Assembly (NCBI RefSeq): GCF_002149015.1
Contig: NZ_NGFO01000007.1
Span: 142,407-206,406, forward strand
DNA length: 64,000 bases
Reading direction: 5' to 3'
DNA from: Gordonia lacunae
Lineage (GTDB): Bacteria; Actinomycetota; Actinomycetes; Mycobacteriales; Mycobacteriaceae
The first letter of the stretch is position 1; each line of letters begins with the position of its first letter. The translations under genes were made by a program, and so were the position numbers. Below the pieces are notes generated by a model. The model saw only the letters and a program-made list of their open reading frames with translations, had not been told where the DNA came from and made no database searches. Of this stretch, positions 44,348 to 53,732 are shown in pieces.

Positions 44348-45229
44348 ATGGCTGATGATGACTCTGCCTCCAGCGAGTTCGCAACCGAGTTCTCAAGGTA
44401 CCTCGATGAGAACCCGTCTGAGCGAGAGCGTCTGCACGAGAGCCTTCAAGTGTTCGCTCAGAACGCGTTGAGGATTAGCAGCGGTCTAGAATCGACGATA
44501 GCTACCTTTGCGAAAGCTAGCGCGCAATGGGTGGAACAGTGGCAAGCCGCGACTCACGAGTTACTACCGGCCTTCGCCAAAATCGGGGAAATGCTAGACC
44601 GAGCGCTACCTTCCAACATGCCACGTAATCCCAGCCCCGCTCTCGAAGCACTCGAGGAAGTACTTGAGACTGATGGCATACCCATCATCCATGTTCCTCG
44701 CGCCGAGATAGTCCGAGAGATTCTCTATGCTACATCGTTCGACGATCGTCTTAAAATCATCGAAACACGACAGAGTGACATCGCTGAGGATTGCGCACTA
44801 GCTTTGGCAGATAAAGACTTCGCGTCCCTGGCAGGCCAGGCACCGCTCGCGAAACGGGCGGTGGAAGCATTCAGGGACGGACATTACGAAAGCGCACAAG
44901 CTCTTTCGATCGCAGTGTGCGACACATACCTCAAAAGCTATCTGTTCACCAAAACTGGCTACAAAAAGATGGCAAAGGAGGTAAAGCTCAAGGAAGACGA
45001 TGAAGCGCCAGCAGCCTTTGCGTTCAACTTCTTGTACGCGTTAGCTCCGGTTGCTTCATTCCTGACCGAGTGGCATCCAGGTGACGAGCCGCTCACCAAG
45101 TTGTCGCGCCACGTGAGTATCCACTTCGCAAGCACCGACCACTTCAGCCAAGTTCACGCGACTCTCTCGCTGATGCTCGTCACAAGCATGACAGTGGCAA
45201 TCGACTGGGCTGAACGGTTCGTGAAGTGA
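44348..45229 (+). CDS. unknown protein, 293 residues, island gene
   Basis: Start MADDDSASSEFATEF. An N-terminal helical coiled region (about 1-100) is followed by IHVPRAEIVREILYATSFDDRLKIIE and a helical C-terminus AVEAFRDGHYESAQALSIAVCDTYLKSYLF, LYALAPVASFLTEWHPGDE, with two weak hydrophobic segments near the end. Codon use and GC are lower than in the left half. I do not recognise the family. Its place next to an IS remnant and defence genes suggests an accessory, perhaps defence-related, role. Confidence 0.75.
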   Translation: MADDDSASSEFATEFSRYLDENPSERERLHESLQVFAQNALRISSGLESTIATFAKASAQWVEQWQAATHELLPAFAKIGEMLDRALPSNMPRNPSPALEALEEVLETDGIPIIHVPRAEIVREILYATSFDDRLKIIETRQSDIAEDCALALADKDFASLAGQAPLAKRAVEAFRDGHYESAQALSIAVCDTYLKSYLFTKTGYKKMAKEVKLKEDDEAPAAFAFNFLYALAPVASFLTEWHPGDEPLTKLSRHVSIHFASTDHFSQVHATLSLMLVTSMTVAIDWAERFVK

Positions 45230-45394
45230 CGAAAATTCTGCCAGTACTTCATCGTAATCACTAGCATCTAGATATCTTGGTCATTTACTTGTGCAATGTC
45301 ATCGGGTACAACCCGAAATCCTTGGCCGCCATCCTAACTTCATCTCACGAGATTAAGCGATACTGCTGCGTCTAGTCGTGTAGTTCCCCTATGC

Positions 45395-46560
45395 TCGAAA
45401 GTCGTAGCCACGACGACAATGATCTCTACCCGTCCGTCGAACACTTAGGCCTGCACCAGGCCGTCGACCGGCAAAGCGCAGTCCTACCGTGGTGGTCAGT
45501 CGGACATCATGGGCGGCCCGACCGTCCCCCCTGCCGACGGCGGCGGTGTAGGTCCGTTCGATCCGGGCGACGATCGCGATCTGAAGCTGTTCCCAGTGTC
45601 CCACCGTTGGCGATCGAGAACGTTGTGTTGCAGCAGCGCGAAGAAGCTCTCCATCGCGGCATTGTCTCCGCAGGCCCCGACTTTGCCCATAGATCCGGCC
45701 AGTCGTTGCATATCCTAGGCGAGCAGGAACTTTCGTGACCGCAACTCCGATCTGCGATCGCTGTGAACGATGCACCCGGCGACATCTCCGCAGCGAGCAA
45801 CAGCATGATTGAGGTCGCCACGGCCAACCGCAGCTTCATCCGCGAATTGATACTGTAGCCGACGATCTGTCCCCCGAGTAGACGTCCTTGATAGCCACAG
45901 GTAGAGGTTTCCCTCGCCGGTATGGTGCTCGGTGACATCTGTGAGCACAGGCGGTTGGAGCATCAGCGGTGAAGTTGTGCGGGACAAGATCGTCACGAAC
46001 GGAGGCACCCGATCGCCGGCCGTTGAGGCCTCGATTCTTCCGAGACAAGACCACCAACGGGTGTCGCGGCAGATCCACCATGAGGTCCGCTCAGCGACCG
46101 ATTCACCCCCAGTGGTGGCTCCCCACAAGGGACCGATAACCGAACTCCGGGCCCCACGGTGGGCATTGAAGAGAGCGTTCGCCCCGCAGGCCCAGGTCAA
46201 CTCGGCATCAGCGACGGGATTGGCCAGCCACCGGTAGAGGGTTGGCGCGAGAGCTTGAGCATCCGACATGACACTGCCGACGGGGATCCCGTCCGGCGGC
46301 GAGCTCCTCCACGAGCGGATGGAGCCTTTCCCTGCAGATTCGCCGCAGCGCGACGCAAGATTTCATTCTCCTGCTCGAGCAACCGGATCCGGTGCGGCTT
46401 CGCGCAATTCAGCGGAATCGGTCGAGCTTTGCAAGTCGAAGGCCTTCGTCGATGTCAGCGCGGCGCGACTTCTCGATCGTGACCCCCGCGCCACGATCAC
46501 AGGCAACCCGGACTACATCGTTGCGGAACACCTGCGGATAGGGCTTGGCACAGCTACATC
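45395..46560 (-). mobile_element. decayed IS3-family insertion sequence
   Basis: Pieces of orfA (KPYPQVFRNDVVRVACDRG, ADIDEGLRLAKLD, LEQENEILRRAAANLQ) and of the orfB integrase (YRWLANPVADAELTWACGAN, PPVLTDVTEHHTGEGNLYLW, GDVAGCIVHSDRRSELRSRK, GKVGACGDNAAMESFFALLQ, IAIVARIERTY) occur in order on the minus strand but in changing frames. The helix-turn-helix part of orfA is deleted. No intact terminal repeats were identified. It cannot make transposase. Confidence 0.82.
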
Positions 46561-46647
46561 CTTCCTGACCGCACCCGCAGGCAAGCCAGATTGGATGTCA
46601 CCTATCCGTGCAGGAGGCCCTCCGAATAAATGTCGGGTCGTGGGTCT

Positions 46648-47589
46648 ATGATCGCCGCACGCCAGCACAACCACTACGGAGGAACCTTGTCGCCCCGAAA
46701 CGTCAATCGAAGTCTCCTGGCATACGTGATGCATGGGCACACACGGCACGGAGTCCTGGACTACATCGAGTTCTTCACAATGCTAAACGCGCTTCCATTA
46801 AACACGCGCCGTGTGCAGCGTCAGGACCAAGTCACTGCTATTGCGAGTCTCGAGAAAACAGATAGGGGGTCTCTCGTACTCCGCATTGTGACCGGAGCCC
46901 AGGGCAGCGCGCCTGTCTTATTTGACATCGAAACCGGAAAAGAACGGGTCGGCCCACTCAACAAGACAGAGATCGTAGCGGCGTCAACCATCGTTGCTGT
47001 CAATCCTAGAACCAGAGCAGTGGTGGTGGAGCGCCGACGTCCGGGCGTTCCGATCTCTTCAATAGAGAGGTTGTTGTCGCATGTCGGCCGTGAGTTCGGT
47101 TACGAGCAATTGACTATAGCCCTCACACCGCTTGCAGGCGAGTCTTTCCTCAGCGAACTCACTGAGTTCGAAAGGATTCGACGCGCGGAAGTTCTTCTCA
47201 CCCGGCCAAACTTCGACTGGACCACCAACGCTAGGGCACTAGTCGGCGATCTGGGCGCCGCGTCAGACGCTGACGTCATTGAAGTCGCCGCTAGCGCATC
47301 GCGTGGTCAGTCGTTGAGGAAAGAAGAAGGCATCGTCCAGGACATCAAGAACTTCATGGCACGGCCTATCAATGGGCTAAAGAACGTAAAAATCCTCGGT
47401 CGCAAATCCGGGGGCGCGTCCGAGACTACCTTGTCTTTGGAACGACACCAACTTCGACAGGAGGTCAGCATCCCCCAATCGCTCGATGAGGGTGCGCGTG
47501 AAGAAATGATCGTTAATAGGGCACTGAATTTCGTCGAAAGCATTGAATTGTCTAGCGAGAGCACCACCGATGACGAAGCCGCTAAGTAA
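46648..47589 (+). CDS. unknown protein, 313 residues, first gene of a two-gene cassette
   Basis: Start MIAARQHNHYGGTLSPRNVN (ATG at 46630 is an alternative). Mixed alpha/beta, soluble, with YVMHGHTRHGVLDYIEFFTML near the N-terminus and a basic region RKEEGIVQDIKNFMARPINGLKNVKI near 220-260. No catalytic motif I can name. It overlaps the next gene, a membrane protein, by 20 bases, so the two are coupled. AT-richer than the genome, between an IS remnant and an R-M system. Confidence 0.8.
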   Translation: MIAARQHNHYGGTLSPRNVNRSLLAYVMHGHTRHGVLDYIEFFTMLNALPLNTRRVQRQDQVTAIASLEKTDRGSLVLRIVTGAQGSAPVLFDIETGKERVGPLNKTEIVAASTIVAVNPRTRAVVVERRRPGVPISSIERLLSHVGREFGYEQLTIALTPLAGESFLSELTEFERIRRAEVLLTRPNFDWTTNARALVGDLGAASDADVIEVAASASRGQSLRKEEGIVQDIKNFMARPINGLKNVKILGRKSGGASETTLSLERHQLRQEVSIPQSLDEGAREEMIVNRALNFVESIELSSESTTDDEAAK

Positions 47590-48130
47590 AGACGATGTCC
47601 GGTACTTTCGCGGGCAGGTATGGCCACGTCGACGACGCATTATCTTCACCTGGCGAGTGCTGCTTGTTGTACTAGTTTCTGTCATCACGGGTCTCGCGTG
47701 TAGCCACCTGCCACTTGGTCGACTATCCGTCTCAACTCTAGCTACAGCCGGCATATCATTCGCGGCGCTCTCGTTTGGTGCGTGCGTTATGGGCGCTGTC
47801 CTCGCGCTCACCCTTCCCTCCCCTGAGATCGAGACTTGGGCGACGTCCTCTACGGGCGGTGGACGGCACTCCGATTATAGTGATCTGATCTTCATCTTCA
47901 CTTGGTCGGGGCTGGCGCAGCTGTCGGTCGTAGTCGCGTCCGTAATGGGGTTCATCTTCGGCGGCGACATGCAGGCCGCGCCTCCGAATGGTGGAGATCT
48001 GAATTCGCTCTGGGTGGCAGTGGCGGCCCTGTTCTTCTTTTATGCACTTGCCCAGCTTGTTACCGCGATAACTACGATTAGCCAGATGGGTACGGTGCTT
48101 ATAGCCGCGTGGAACGCAGAATCGTCCTGA
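47570..48130 (+). CDS. four-helix membrane protein, second gene of the cassette
   Basis: 186 residues from MTKPLSKDDVRYFRG. A basic N-terminus (VWPRRRRIIF) and four membrane segments (about 22-45, 52-78, 100-126, 138-165). Translationally coupled to the 313-residue protein. A soluble sensor plus membrane protein is a frequent layout in abortive-infection modules, where the membrane part is the effector; this is inference. Confidence 0.78.
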   Translation: MTKPLSKDDVRYFRGQVWPRRRRIIFTWRVLLVVLVSVITGLACSHLPLGRLSVSTLATAGISFAALSFGACVMGAVLALTLPSPEIETWATSSTGGGRHSDYSDLIFIFTWSGLAQLSVVVASVMGFIFGGDMQAAPPNGGDLNSLWVAVAALFFFYALAQLVTAITTISQMGTVLIAAWNAESS

Positions 48131-48615
48131 ACTGTGACAGTGAGCGAGTTTTTCGCTGGGCGTTCCGCTGGAACAGCTTGATTCCTTTGACTGGCCAGCG
48201 GACTGGAGCCGCCTGTGAAGTGCTGTGGCCGATCCAGCCCCGAGTCACGCTTCGGCGAATCTCCACACGAACGTATGGCGAGCAGACGCACGACGATGTC
48301 GATGATCTTCGGAAAGAGTTCGGGGTGTCGATTCGGGTTGCGTCTGATCATGGCCAACTCGGTGGGCAGCTAAGCCAGTCCGATATCGAAGACGGTGCAC
48401 CGCGCGTAAGGAGGTCGAACTGCACGATGCACTCGGCCGCCCACAGCGGGTTGTGCTCGGAGGCCTGACCTGCCGAAAGTTGGTGCACAGTCGGGGCGTC
48501 CGTTCGGCTGCTGGATTTGTCGAGACCCGGGATGGTCGAGCCGGCACCCGGCCTAGGCGGCTGGTACCGACGGCAGTGGTTCGCTTACCCGAATGACGGC
48601 AGCTCGACCTTGGGT
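48131..48615. other. intergenic region, no supported gene
   Basis: 485 bases. Several short frames are open but none has a ribosome site plus protein-like composition. It may hold scrambled remnants of mobile DNA; I see nothing I can name. Confidence 0.5.
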
Positions 48616-49047
48616 CTAGCGTCGGTAAAGGCGATGATCGTCTACGGTTCGTGCGATGTATCTCGCAACCCCGTCTGGGTCATCGTGCTCCCAGAATCGG
48701 AGCACCGTCCAGCGCGCGGCCCTGAGTGTATCGTCGCTCCGCGCGTCACGCACCTTGTTGCCCTCGACCTTGGAACGCCAGAACTCGGCGTTGGTCCGTG
48801 ACGGTCTGTAGTGCTTGGGGCAGCCGTGCCAGAAGCAGCCGTCGATAAAGACGGCTACCCGCGCCCCGGGGAACACGATGTCGGCCTTCAATCGCCGCTG
48901 ATCAGCCAACGGCGCAAAGTCGACACGGTAGCCATAGCCCATGGAGTGCAGGCTTTTGCGAACCAACAACTCCGGCCTTGTGTCGCGCCGGCGATTGCTA
49001 CGCATCGACGCCCGCGTGGCCTGACTCGACGCCCAACTGTCCGCCAT
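48616..49047 (-). CDS. vsr: very short patch repair endonuclease (Vsr)
   Basis: 143 residues. RRRDTRPELLVRKSLHSMGYGYRVDF, ADIVFPGARVAVFIDGCFWHGCPKHY and NAEFWRSKVEGNKVRD are the complete Vsr blocks, with catalytic Asp in KADIVF and the zinc/active-site His-Cys region. It cuts at T:G mismatches made by deamination of 5-methylcytosine. It is divergent from the C5 methyltransferase gene (79 bases between), which creates the lesions. Confidence 0.95.
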   Translation of the reverse strand: MADSWASSQATRASMRSNRRRDTRPELLVRKSLHSMGYGYRVDFAPLADQRRLKADIVFPGARVAVFIDGCFWHGCPKHYRPSRTNAEFWRSKVEGNKVRDARSDDTLRAARWTVLRFWEHDDPDGVARYIARTVDDHRLYRR

Positions 49048-49126
49048 ACCCCAAGTGTGACAACATCTCGCCAAACATGCCGGGCCGCTCAGCGTCGCCG
49101 GGCACCGAACTGGATAGGCTGAACGA

Positions 49127-50326
49127 ATGCGCAGCGTCGAACTCTTCGCCGGCGGGGGCGGCCTAACGCTTGGCACACACCTGGCGGGTTTCACCACCGA
49201 GGTCGTCGCCGAATGGGATCGATGGTCATGCGACACCGTGCGCGAGAACCGAGACCGCGGTTACAGCCTCGTCCAGGGGGTGGACGTCCACGAGGGCGAC
49301 GTCCGCGACGTCGACTGGTCCGTTATTCCAGAGGGCGTCGACCTAGTCAGTGGTGGACCGCCGTGCCAGCCGTTCTCCGCCGGCGGCAAGGGCAACGCCG
49401 CTGATGACAACCGCGACATGTTCCCGGCCACCGCAGAGGTGATCCGCCAGCTCAAGCCTCGCGCGTTCATCATCGAGAACGTGCGAGGTCTGGCGCGCGC
49501 GGCCTTCTCCGATTACTACACCTACATACAGCTCCGGCTTGGCCATCCCGAGATCACCGCCAACGACGGGGAATCGTGGGGAGACCACTACGCGCGGCTT
49601 CAGTCCGAGCACACGTCGGTTCGCTCGGACCTCCAATACAAGGTGATCCCCAAGTTGGTGAACGCCGCCGACTACGGTGTCCCGCAGCAGCGGTGGCGAG
49701 TGTTTTTCATCGGATTCCGTTCCGACGTCGATGCCGAGTGGAGCTTCCCGACCCCGACGCATTCTGCGGGCGCCCTGCGAGACACACAGGCAAACGGTGA
49801 ATACTGGGAACGCCACAAGGTGGCCCAGAAGTATCGTGACTTCCGCGTGCGCGCATCCGCCGACTCCGACGTCTCGCTCAAACCGTGGCGCACCGTGCGC
49901 GACGGGCTCCGCGGACTACCGAACCCGACGGTGTATGGCAGCACGAAATATTTGAATCACGTCCTGCAGCCAGGCGCGAGGTCGTACCCAGGACACACCG
50001 GCTCTTACATCGACGCGCCGGCAAAAGCACTCAAGGCGGGTGTACACGGAGTGCCCGGTGGCGAGAACATGCTTCGCGACGTCGACGGTACGGTGCGCTA
50101 CTTCACCGTCCGCGAGGCGGCACGGCTCCAGACCTTTCCCGACGCTTATCAATTACACGGCCCTTGGGGCGAGGCCATGCGCCAGCTCGGCAACGCCGTG
50201 CCCGTGATGCTCGCCGAGACGGTCGCCCTGTCGGTACGCGAGCACCTCGATGTCGCCGCGTTCAACGCCTGCAAGGCCCAGGCAACCGCGCGCCGACGCG
50301 TCAAGCGTGATTCGGCGACAGCTTGA
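49127..50326 (+). CDS. C5-cytosine DNA methyltransferase
   Basis: 399 residues. Motif I LFAGGGGLTLGTHLAGF, motif IV GGPPCQPFSAGGKG (catalytic Cys), VI FIIENVRGL, VIII QQRWRVFFIGF, IX REAARLQTFPD and X QLGNAVPVMLAE, all in order. It protects host DNA from the GIY-YIG nuclease encoded immediately downstream (stop/start overlap TTGA). If the target is that of Eco29kI it would be CCGCGG; this needs proof. Confidence 0.95.
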   Translation: MRSVELFAGGGGLTLGTHLAGFTTEVVAEWDRWSCDTVRENRDRGYSLVQGVDVHEGDVRDVDWSVIPEGVDLVSGGPPCQPFSAGGKGNAADDNRDMFPATAEVIRQLKPRAFIIENVRGLARAAFSDYYTYIQLRLGHPEITANDGESWGDHYARLQSEHTSVRSDLQYKVIPKLVNAADYGVPQQRWRVFFIGFRSDVDAEWSFPTPTHSAGALRDTQANGEYWERHKVAQKYRDFRVRASADSDVSLKPWRTVRDGLRGLPNPTVYGSTKYLNHVLQPGARSYPGHTGSYIDAPAKALKAGVHGVPGGENMLRDVDGTVRYFTVREAARLQTFPDAYQLHGPWGEAMRQLGNAVPVMLAETVALSVREHLDVAAFNACKAQATARRRVKRDSATA

Positions 50327-50946
50327 GCACGCCGTTTAACCCGCTCGATCACTACAACCTGGCGCGGGCAGTCGCCAGCCAGATCGAGGAGAGCGAGCTC
50401 TTGCCGCTCGATGTCGCCGCGACTTATGTCCGAAGCAACACCTTTCCCGGCGCCGGGGTTTACGCGATCTACTACGACGGCGACTTCGAGCCCTACAGCA
50501 GGCTCGCGGCTGCCAACGCCGACGGCCCCAAGTATCCGATCTACGTCGGCCAAGCGATCCCAGAGGGCGGGCGCATGGGCCTCAACGATGGCGGAGTGGA
50601 GACCAAGGCTCTCAGCAAGCGACTACGGGAGCACCGCACCAGCATCATCCAGGCCGAGAATTTGGACATCGCTCACTTCCAGATGCGTTGGCTGATCGTC
50701 GAGGACATCTGGATTACTCTCGGCGAATCGGCGATGATCCGCCGTTACCGACCGGTGTGGAACGCAGTCGTCGACGGCTTCGGCAACCACAATCCCGGAA
50801 GCAAGCGCGTAGAGGGTCTGCGGTCCCAGTGGGACACGATCCACCCTGGACGATCGTGGGCGCACAAGTTCCCAGCCCGACCATCGGGCGCTGATCTGCT
50901 TATCGCGCAAGACGCGCGTCAGTATCTCGACACTCGGCTGAGCTGA
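50323..50946 (+). CDS. Eco29kI-family restriction endonuclease (GIY-YIG)
   Basis: 207 residues from a TTG overlapping the methyltransferase stop. The GIY-YIG core is GVYAIYYDGDFEPY ... YPIYVGQAIP, followed by SKRLREHRTSI and VEDIWITLGESAMIRRYRPVWN carrying the catalytic Arg and Glu. The order matches Eco29kI. It forms a type II R-M pair with the upstream C5 methyltransferase. Confidence 0.93.
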   Translation: MSTPFNPLDHYNLARAVASQIEESELLPLDVAATYVRSNTFPGAGVYAIYYDGDFEPYSRLAAANADGPKYPIYVGQAIPEGGRMGLNDGGVETKALSKRLREHRTSIIQAENLDIAHFQMRWLIVEDIWITLGESAMIRRYRPVWNAVVDGFGNHNPGSKRVEGLRSQWDTIHPGRSWAHKFPARPSGADLLIAQDARQYLDTRLS

Positions 50947-50964
50947 CCGTCGATTGATCCGGCT

Positions 50965-51267
50965 CTACGGGTGGGCAACCGCCCGCGCCCAGTTACCCGA
51001 TCCCGCGGCGCACGGCCGGGCCCGAAGGGGCAGGGCACCCTCGTCAGCCGCCTGGTCGTCAAGTCGATTACCGCTGCGGATGATGGCAGAAACGCTGCAG
51101 TCACGTCGCCCGGCACCGAGGGCAGTTACGATCTCAGCGATATCGGATGGTTTGTCGAGACCGTCCGATCTCGCTGATTCTGCTTCTCTCTCAAGTCCGG
51201 GCCGCCGCTCCGGGAACTGGATTTCCGCCATCTCCAAACCCGTTTGAGGGTCGATCTGAACCTTCAC
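50965..51267 (-). CDS. possible small protein, 100 residues
   Basis: From a GTG at 51267: VKVQIDPQTGLEMAEIQFPE then a charged helical middle, ending in an Ala/Arg-rich tail that looks less protein-like. No family recognised. It lies downstream of and on the same strand as the GHKL-helicase operon. A weak call. Confidence 0.3.
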   Translation of the reverse strand: MKVQIDPQTGLEMAEIQFPERRPGLEREAESARSDGLDKPSDIAEIVTALGAGRRDCSVSAIIRSGNRLDDQAADEGALPLRARPCAAGSGNWARAVAHP

Positions 51268-51426
51268 TGTTAGCGACAGTACGCTCGCCTTTCGGATGAC
51301 TGCAGTGTACGCGCCATATGGAGGGCGCTGAGTGCCCGGCCGGGGAACGTGAGATCGCAGCCGAGTCGGTAGTTGCGCCCCTCGACGCCGTTTATGCGCC
51401 AACTCCTGCTGAAGGGCATGTTTGGC

Positions 51427-52035
51427 CTAGTTCCCAACGGCGTCGATCGTTCTAGGCATGTACATCACGCTGTGCGCTTCCACTCCTATCAGATCGCAGA
51501 GTGCTTGCACCCGGACCCATTCGCTCGCGGCTGGCTTCGCCATCGTGTGGCGTGTGACGGCCACGACGACGCGCTGCTCTCCGGCCACGCGGGCAACCGA
51601 CGCGGCCCAGTGCAGGTTGCTCAGCATTCGCTGCGGACCCCAGATCAGCACGGCCGCCTCCCCCGCGGCACTCATCACCTGGCACCTCATCGGCTTCTGC
51701 TCGATCGAGTCCGTCACGACTGACCAATCCAGGCCCAGCGTCGCGCTGACGATGACGCTCGGCCCCGGGTACCCACGTTTTGTGTGGCTGGCCGCCGGGC
51801 CAATGCCCTCCAGCGCCCTCGGGTACTCTTTGGCCGCGCTGTCTTTGAGCCACACACGCATCTGCGCGGTGTCGAAGTATGGCGCCAGCAACCTGGAGAA
51901 CGACTCGTCAGCGATTAGCTCGACGTAGACCGCTCCGCGCTCGCCTGGAGGCACCTGCTCCCACTTGAGGCGGTCGAACTCGGCGTAGACGTGGGCTAGG
52001 GCCTCTTCCCTGACGTCATCGGGAAGCCTGATCAC
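51427..52035 (-). CDS. unknown 202-residue protein, third gene of the GHKL-helicase operon
   Basis: From a GTG at 52035 that overlaps the helicase stop by 4 bases (VIRLPDDVREEALAHVYAEF). Alpha/beta protein with AVYVELIADESFSRLLAPYF and GEQRVVVAVTRHTMAKPAASEWVRVQALC. No known motif. Tight coupling to the helicase and ATPase shows that it belongs to the same system, perhaps as a specificity or control subunit. Confidence 0.8.
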   Translation of the reverse strand: MIRLPDDVREEALAHVYAEFDRLKWEQVPPGERGAVYVELIADESFSRLLAPYFDTAQMRVWLKDSAAKEYPRALEGIGPAASHTKRGYPGPSVIVSATLGLDWSVVTDSIEQKPMRCQVMSAAGEAAVLIWGPQRMLSNLHWAASVARVAGEQRVVVAVTRHTMAKPAASEWVRVQALCDLIGVEAHSVMYMPRTIDAVGN

Positions 52036-53732
52036 GCCCACCCCTTTGTATCGACGCCGGACCCGTCCGTGATCGTCGGAGGGAACTCGAGTTGGACCCT
52101 GTCGTTGGCCGTTGCGAGATCCCCTACGTCCGCCACCCACTGGTCGATTAGTGCCTTCACGCCCTGGTCCTCAAATTCGAAGTTCGACCGACTTACGCTT
52201 AACACCTCAGCCTGATCGGCCTCGATCTGCGCCCGGAACGCCGAGACCTCCGCGATGCGCCTCAGGTCCGACACGCAGTCCAGGACCGTCACTCGTTCCT
52301 TGCCCACGCGTAGGCGCAGCCCCCGTCCGAGCTGCTGGATGAAGATACGGCGTGAGTGTGTCACGCGGGCGAAGACGATGATGTTCACGTCCGGCACGTC
52401 GATGCCCTCGTTGAGGAGGTCTACACTCACGAGCAATTCGATCTGGCCAGCGCGGAAGCGCAGCAGCCGCTGCTGGCGCTCCCGCTTGGTCATGTCGTTA
52501 TGGATCGTCTCTACTCCACGCCAACATGAGTGCTCCCGCAAGAGCTCGGCGAACCGCTCGGCGTGCTCGATCGTCTGGCAGAACACCATCCCTCGCGGCG
52601 AGCGGGTGGCGTTCCATACCCCCGTCATACGCTCGATGATCGCCTCGTCCCGCTCGGGAATGAACAGCCGTCGGTTGAGGTCCTTGATCGTATAGGAGTG
52701 CTCGGAGGCGGCTTCGACAAACTCCCAGTCGATGTTGTCGGCGAGTAGCTGGTAGTCCACCTGAGCGAGGTACCCCCGCCTGATCCCGTCGGCGATCGAC
52801 ATCTGCACGACCGGAGGCCCGAAGGTGGTCTCGATGTCGAACTTGTCACCGCGCCAAGGCGTCGCGGTGACCCCCAGCCGGGGCACGTCTTCTAGCATTT
52901 CGAGGATGTGCGCGTAGTACCCGTTCTCGCCGACGTGATGAACCTCGTCGATCACGATCAAGTCCGGTCGGTATCCTCTTTCGACGTAGGCGTGCGCCGT
53001 CGGCAGCACCGCGAACGTCACGCCCGCGAGATCGTCTCGGTGCACCCCCTGGCCGATCATCTGTGTCGGGACATCCTTCGGGATGAAGGGCCACATGGAC
53101 TTCTCAAGCTGGTCAACGAGCGCACCGCCGTGTGCGACCACCAGAATCTTCGCCTTAGGATCGCGTTCGAGCCTGTCGCCGACGATCGAGCCGGCAACCA
53201 CTGTCTTGCCTAATCCGGTGGCGAGATATACTAAGGCCTTGTGCCGGTCGGGATCATCAAGCGCGAGCAATGACGAACTGACCGCCTCCAGTTGGTATGG
53301 TCGCAGTTCCATCTGTGGTGGCAGATCCTTGGCCTTGCGGTACAGCTTCGTCAGCGCCGCGCCATCCCAAGACCTGACCACACGGCCGACCTTGTCAAAA
53401 GCGCCAATTCGATTCCTGGCAGACTTCGTGAAGCGTCCATTTGTTGCGACGACGCCCGAGTCCGCTCCGTAGGCGTCGATCGCGTTTGAGACCTCGTCCA
53501 CCGCGCCTTCGCTGACTGAACCCCTGATCGGGTCCAGACGCCACTTCGCCTGAAGCGCCACGGGGCTGCCTCCCAGTCGGGCGAGCAGATCTCCGCCTTG
53601 GTCTCCCGGTCCGTCGATGTTCACCACGTCAGTGAAGCCGAGCAAAGGCAGTAAGCGCTCGAGCGCACGAGTGAAACCAGCCGGGCCGCCATCAACCAAT
53701 CTGGCGGCCGACATGAAGGACTCGCCGCTCAC
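52032..53732 (-). CDS. Mrr-like nuclease fused to SF2 (DEVH) helicase
   Basis: 566 residues (a second Met at residue 7 is an alternative start). About 10-110: restriction-endonuclease fold with GPGDQGGD (D48) and LQAKW (Q61, K63), the PD-(D/E)xK active site of Mrr-type proteins. About 135-560: SF2 helicase with LATGLGKT, VIDEVHH, GVTATPWRGD and QQLGRGLRLR. Overlaps the GHKL ATPase gene (ATGA) and the small protein gene (GTGA). This mix is known from R-M-linked MutL/MORC-like systems and points to DNA restriction. Confidence 0.92.
   Translation of the reverse strand: MSGESFMSAARLVDGGPAGFTRALERLLPLLGFTDVVNIDGPGDQGGDLLARLGGSPVALQAKWRLDPIRGSVSEGAVDEVSNAIDAYGADSGVVATNGRFTKSARNRIGAFDKVGRVVRSWDGAALTKLYRKAKDLPPQMELRPYQLEAVSSSLLALDDPDRHKALVYLATGLGKTVVAGSIVGDRLERDPKAKILVVAHGGALVDQLEKSMWPFIPKDVPTQMIGQGVHRDDLAGVTFAVLPTAHAYVERGYRPDLIVIDEVHHVGENGYYAHILEMLEDVPRLGVTATPWRGDKFDIETTFGPPVVQMSIADGIRRGYLAQVDYQLLADNIDWEFVEAASEHSYTIKDLNRRLFIPERDEAIIERMTGVWNATRSPRGMVFCQTIEHAERFAELLREHSCWRGVETIHNDMTKRERQQRLLRFRAGQIELLVSVDLLNEGIDVPDVNIIVFARVTHSRRIFIQQLGRGLRLRVGKERVTVLDCVSDLRRIAEVSAFRAQIEADQAEVLSVSRSNFEFEDQGVKALIDQWVADVGDLATANDRVQLEFPPTITDGSGVDTKGWA

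Noticed and set aside
48131..48615. Open frames on both strands between the membrane protein and vsr
   Set aside because: None has a ribosome site, family similarity or protein-like composition.
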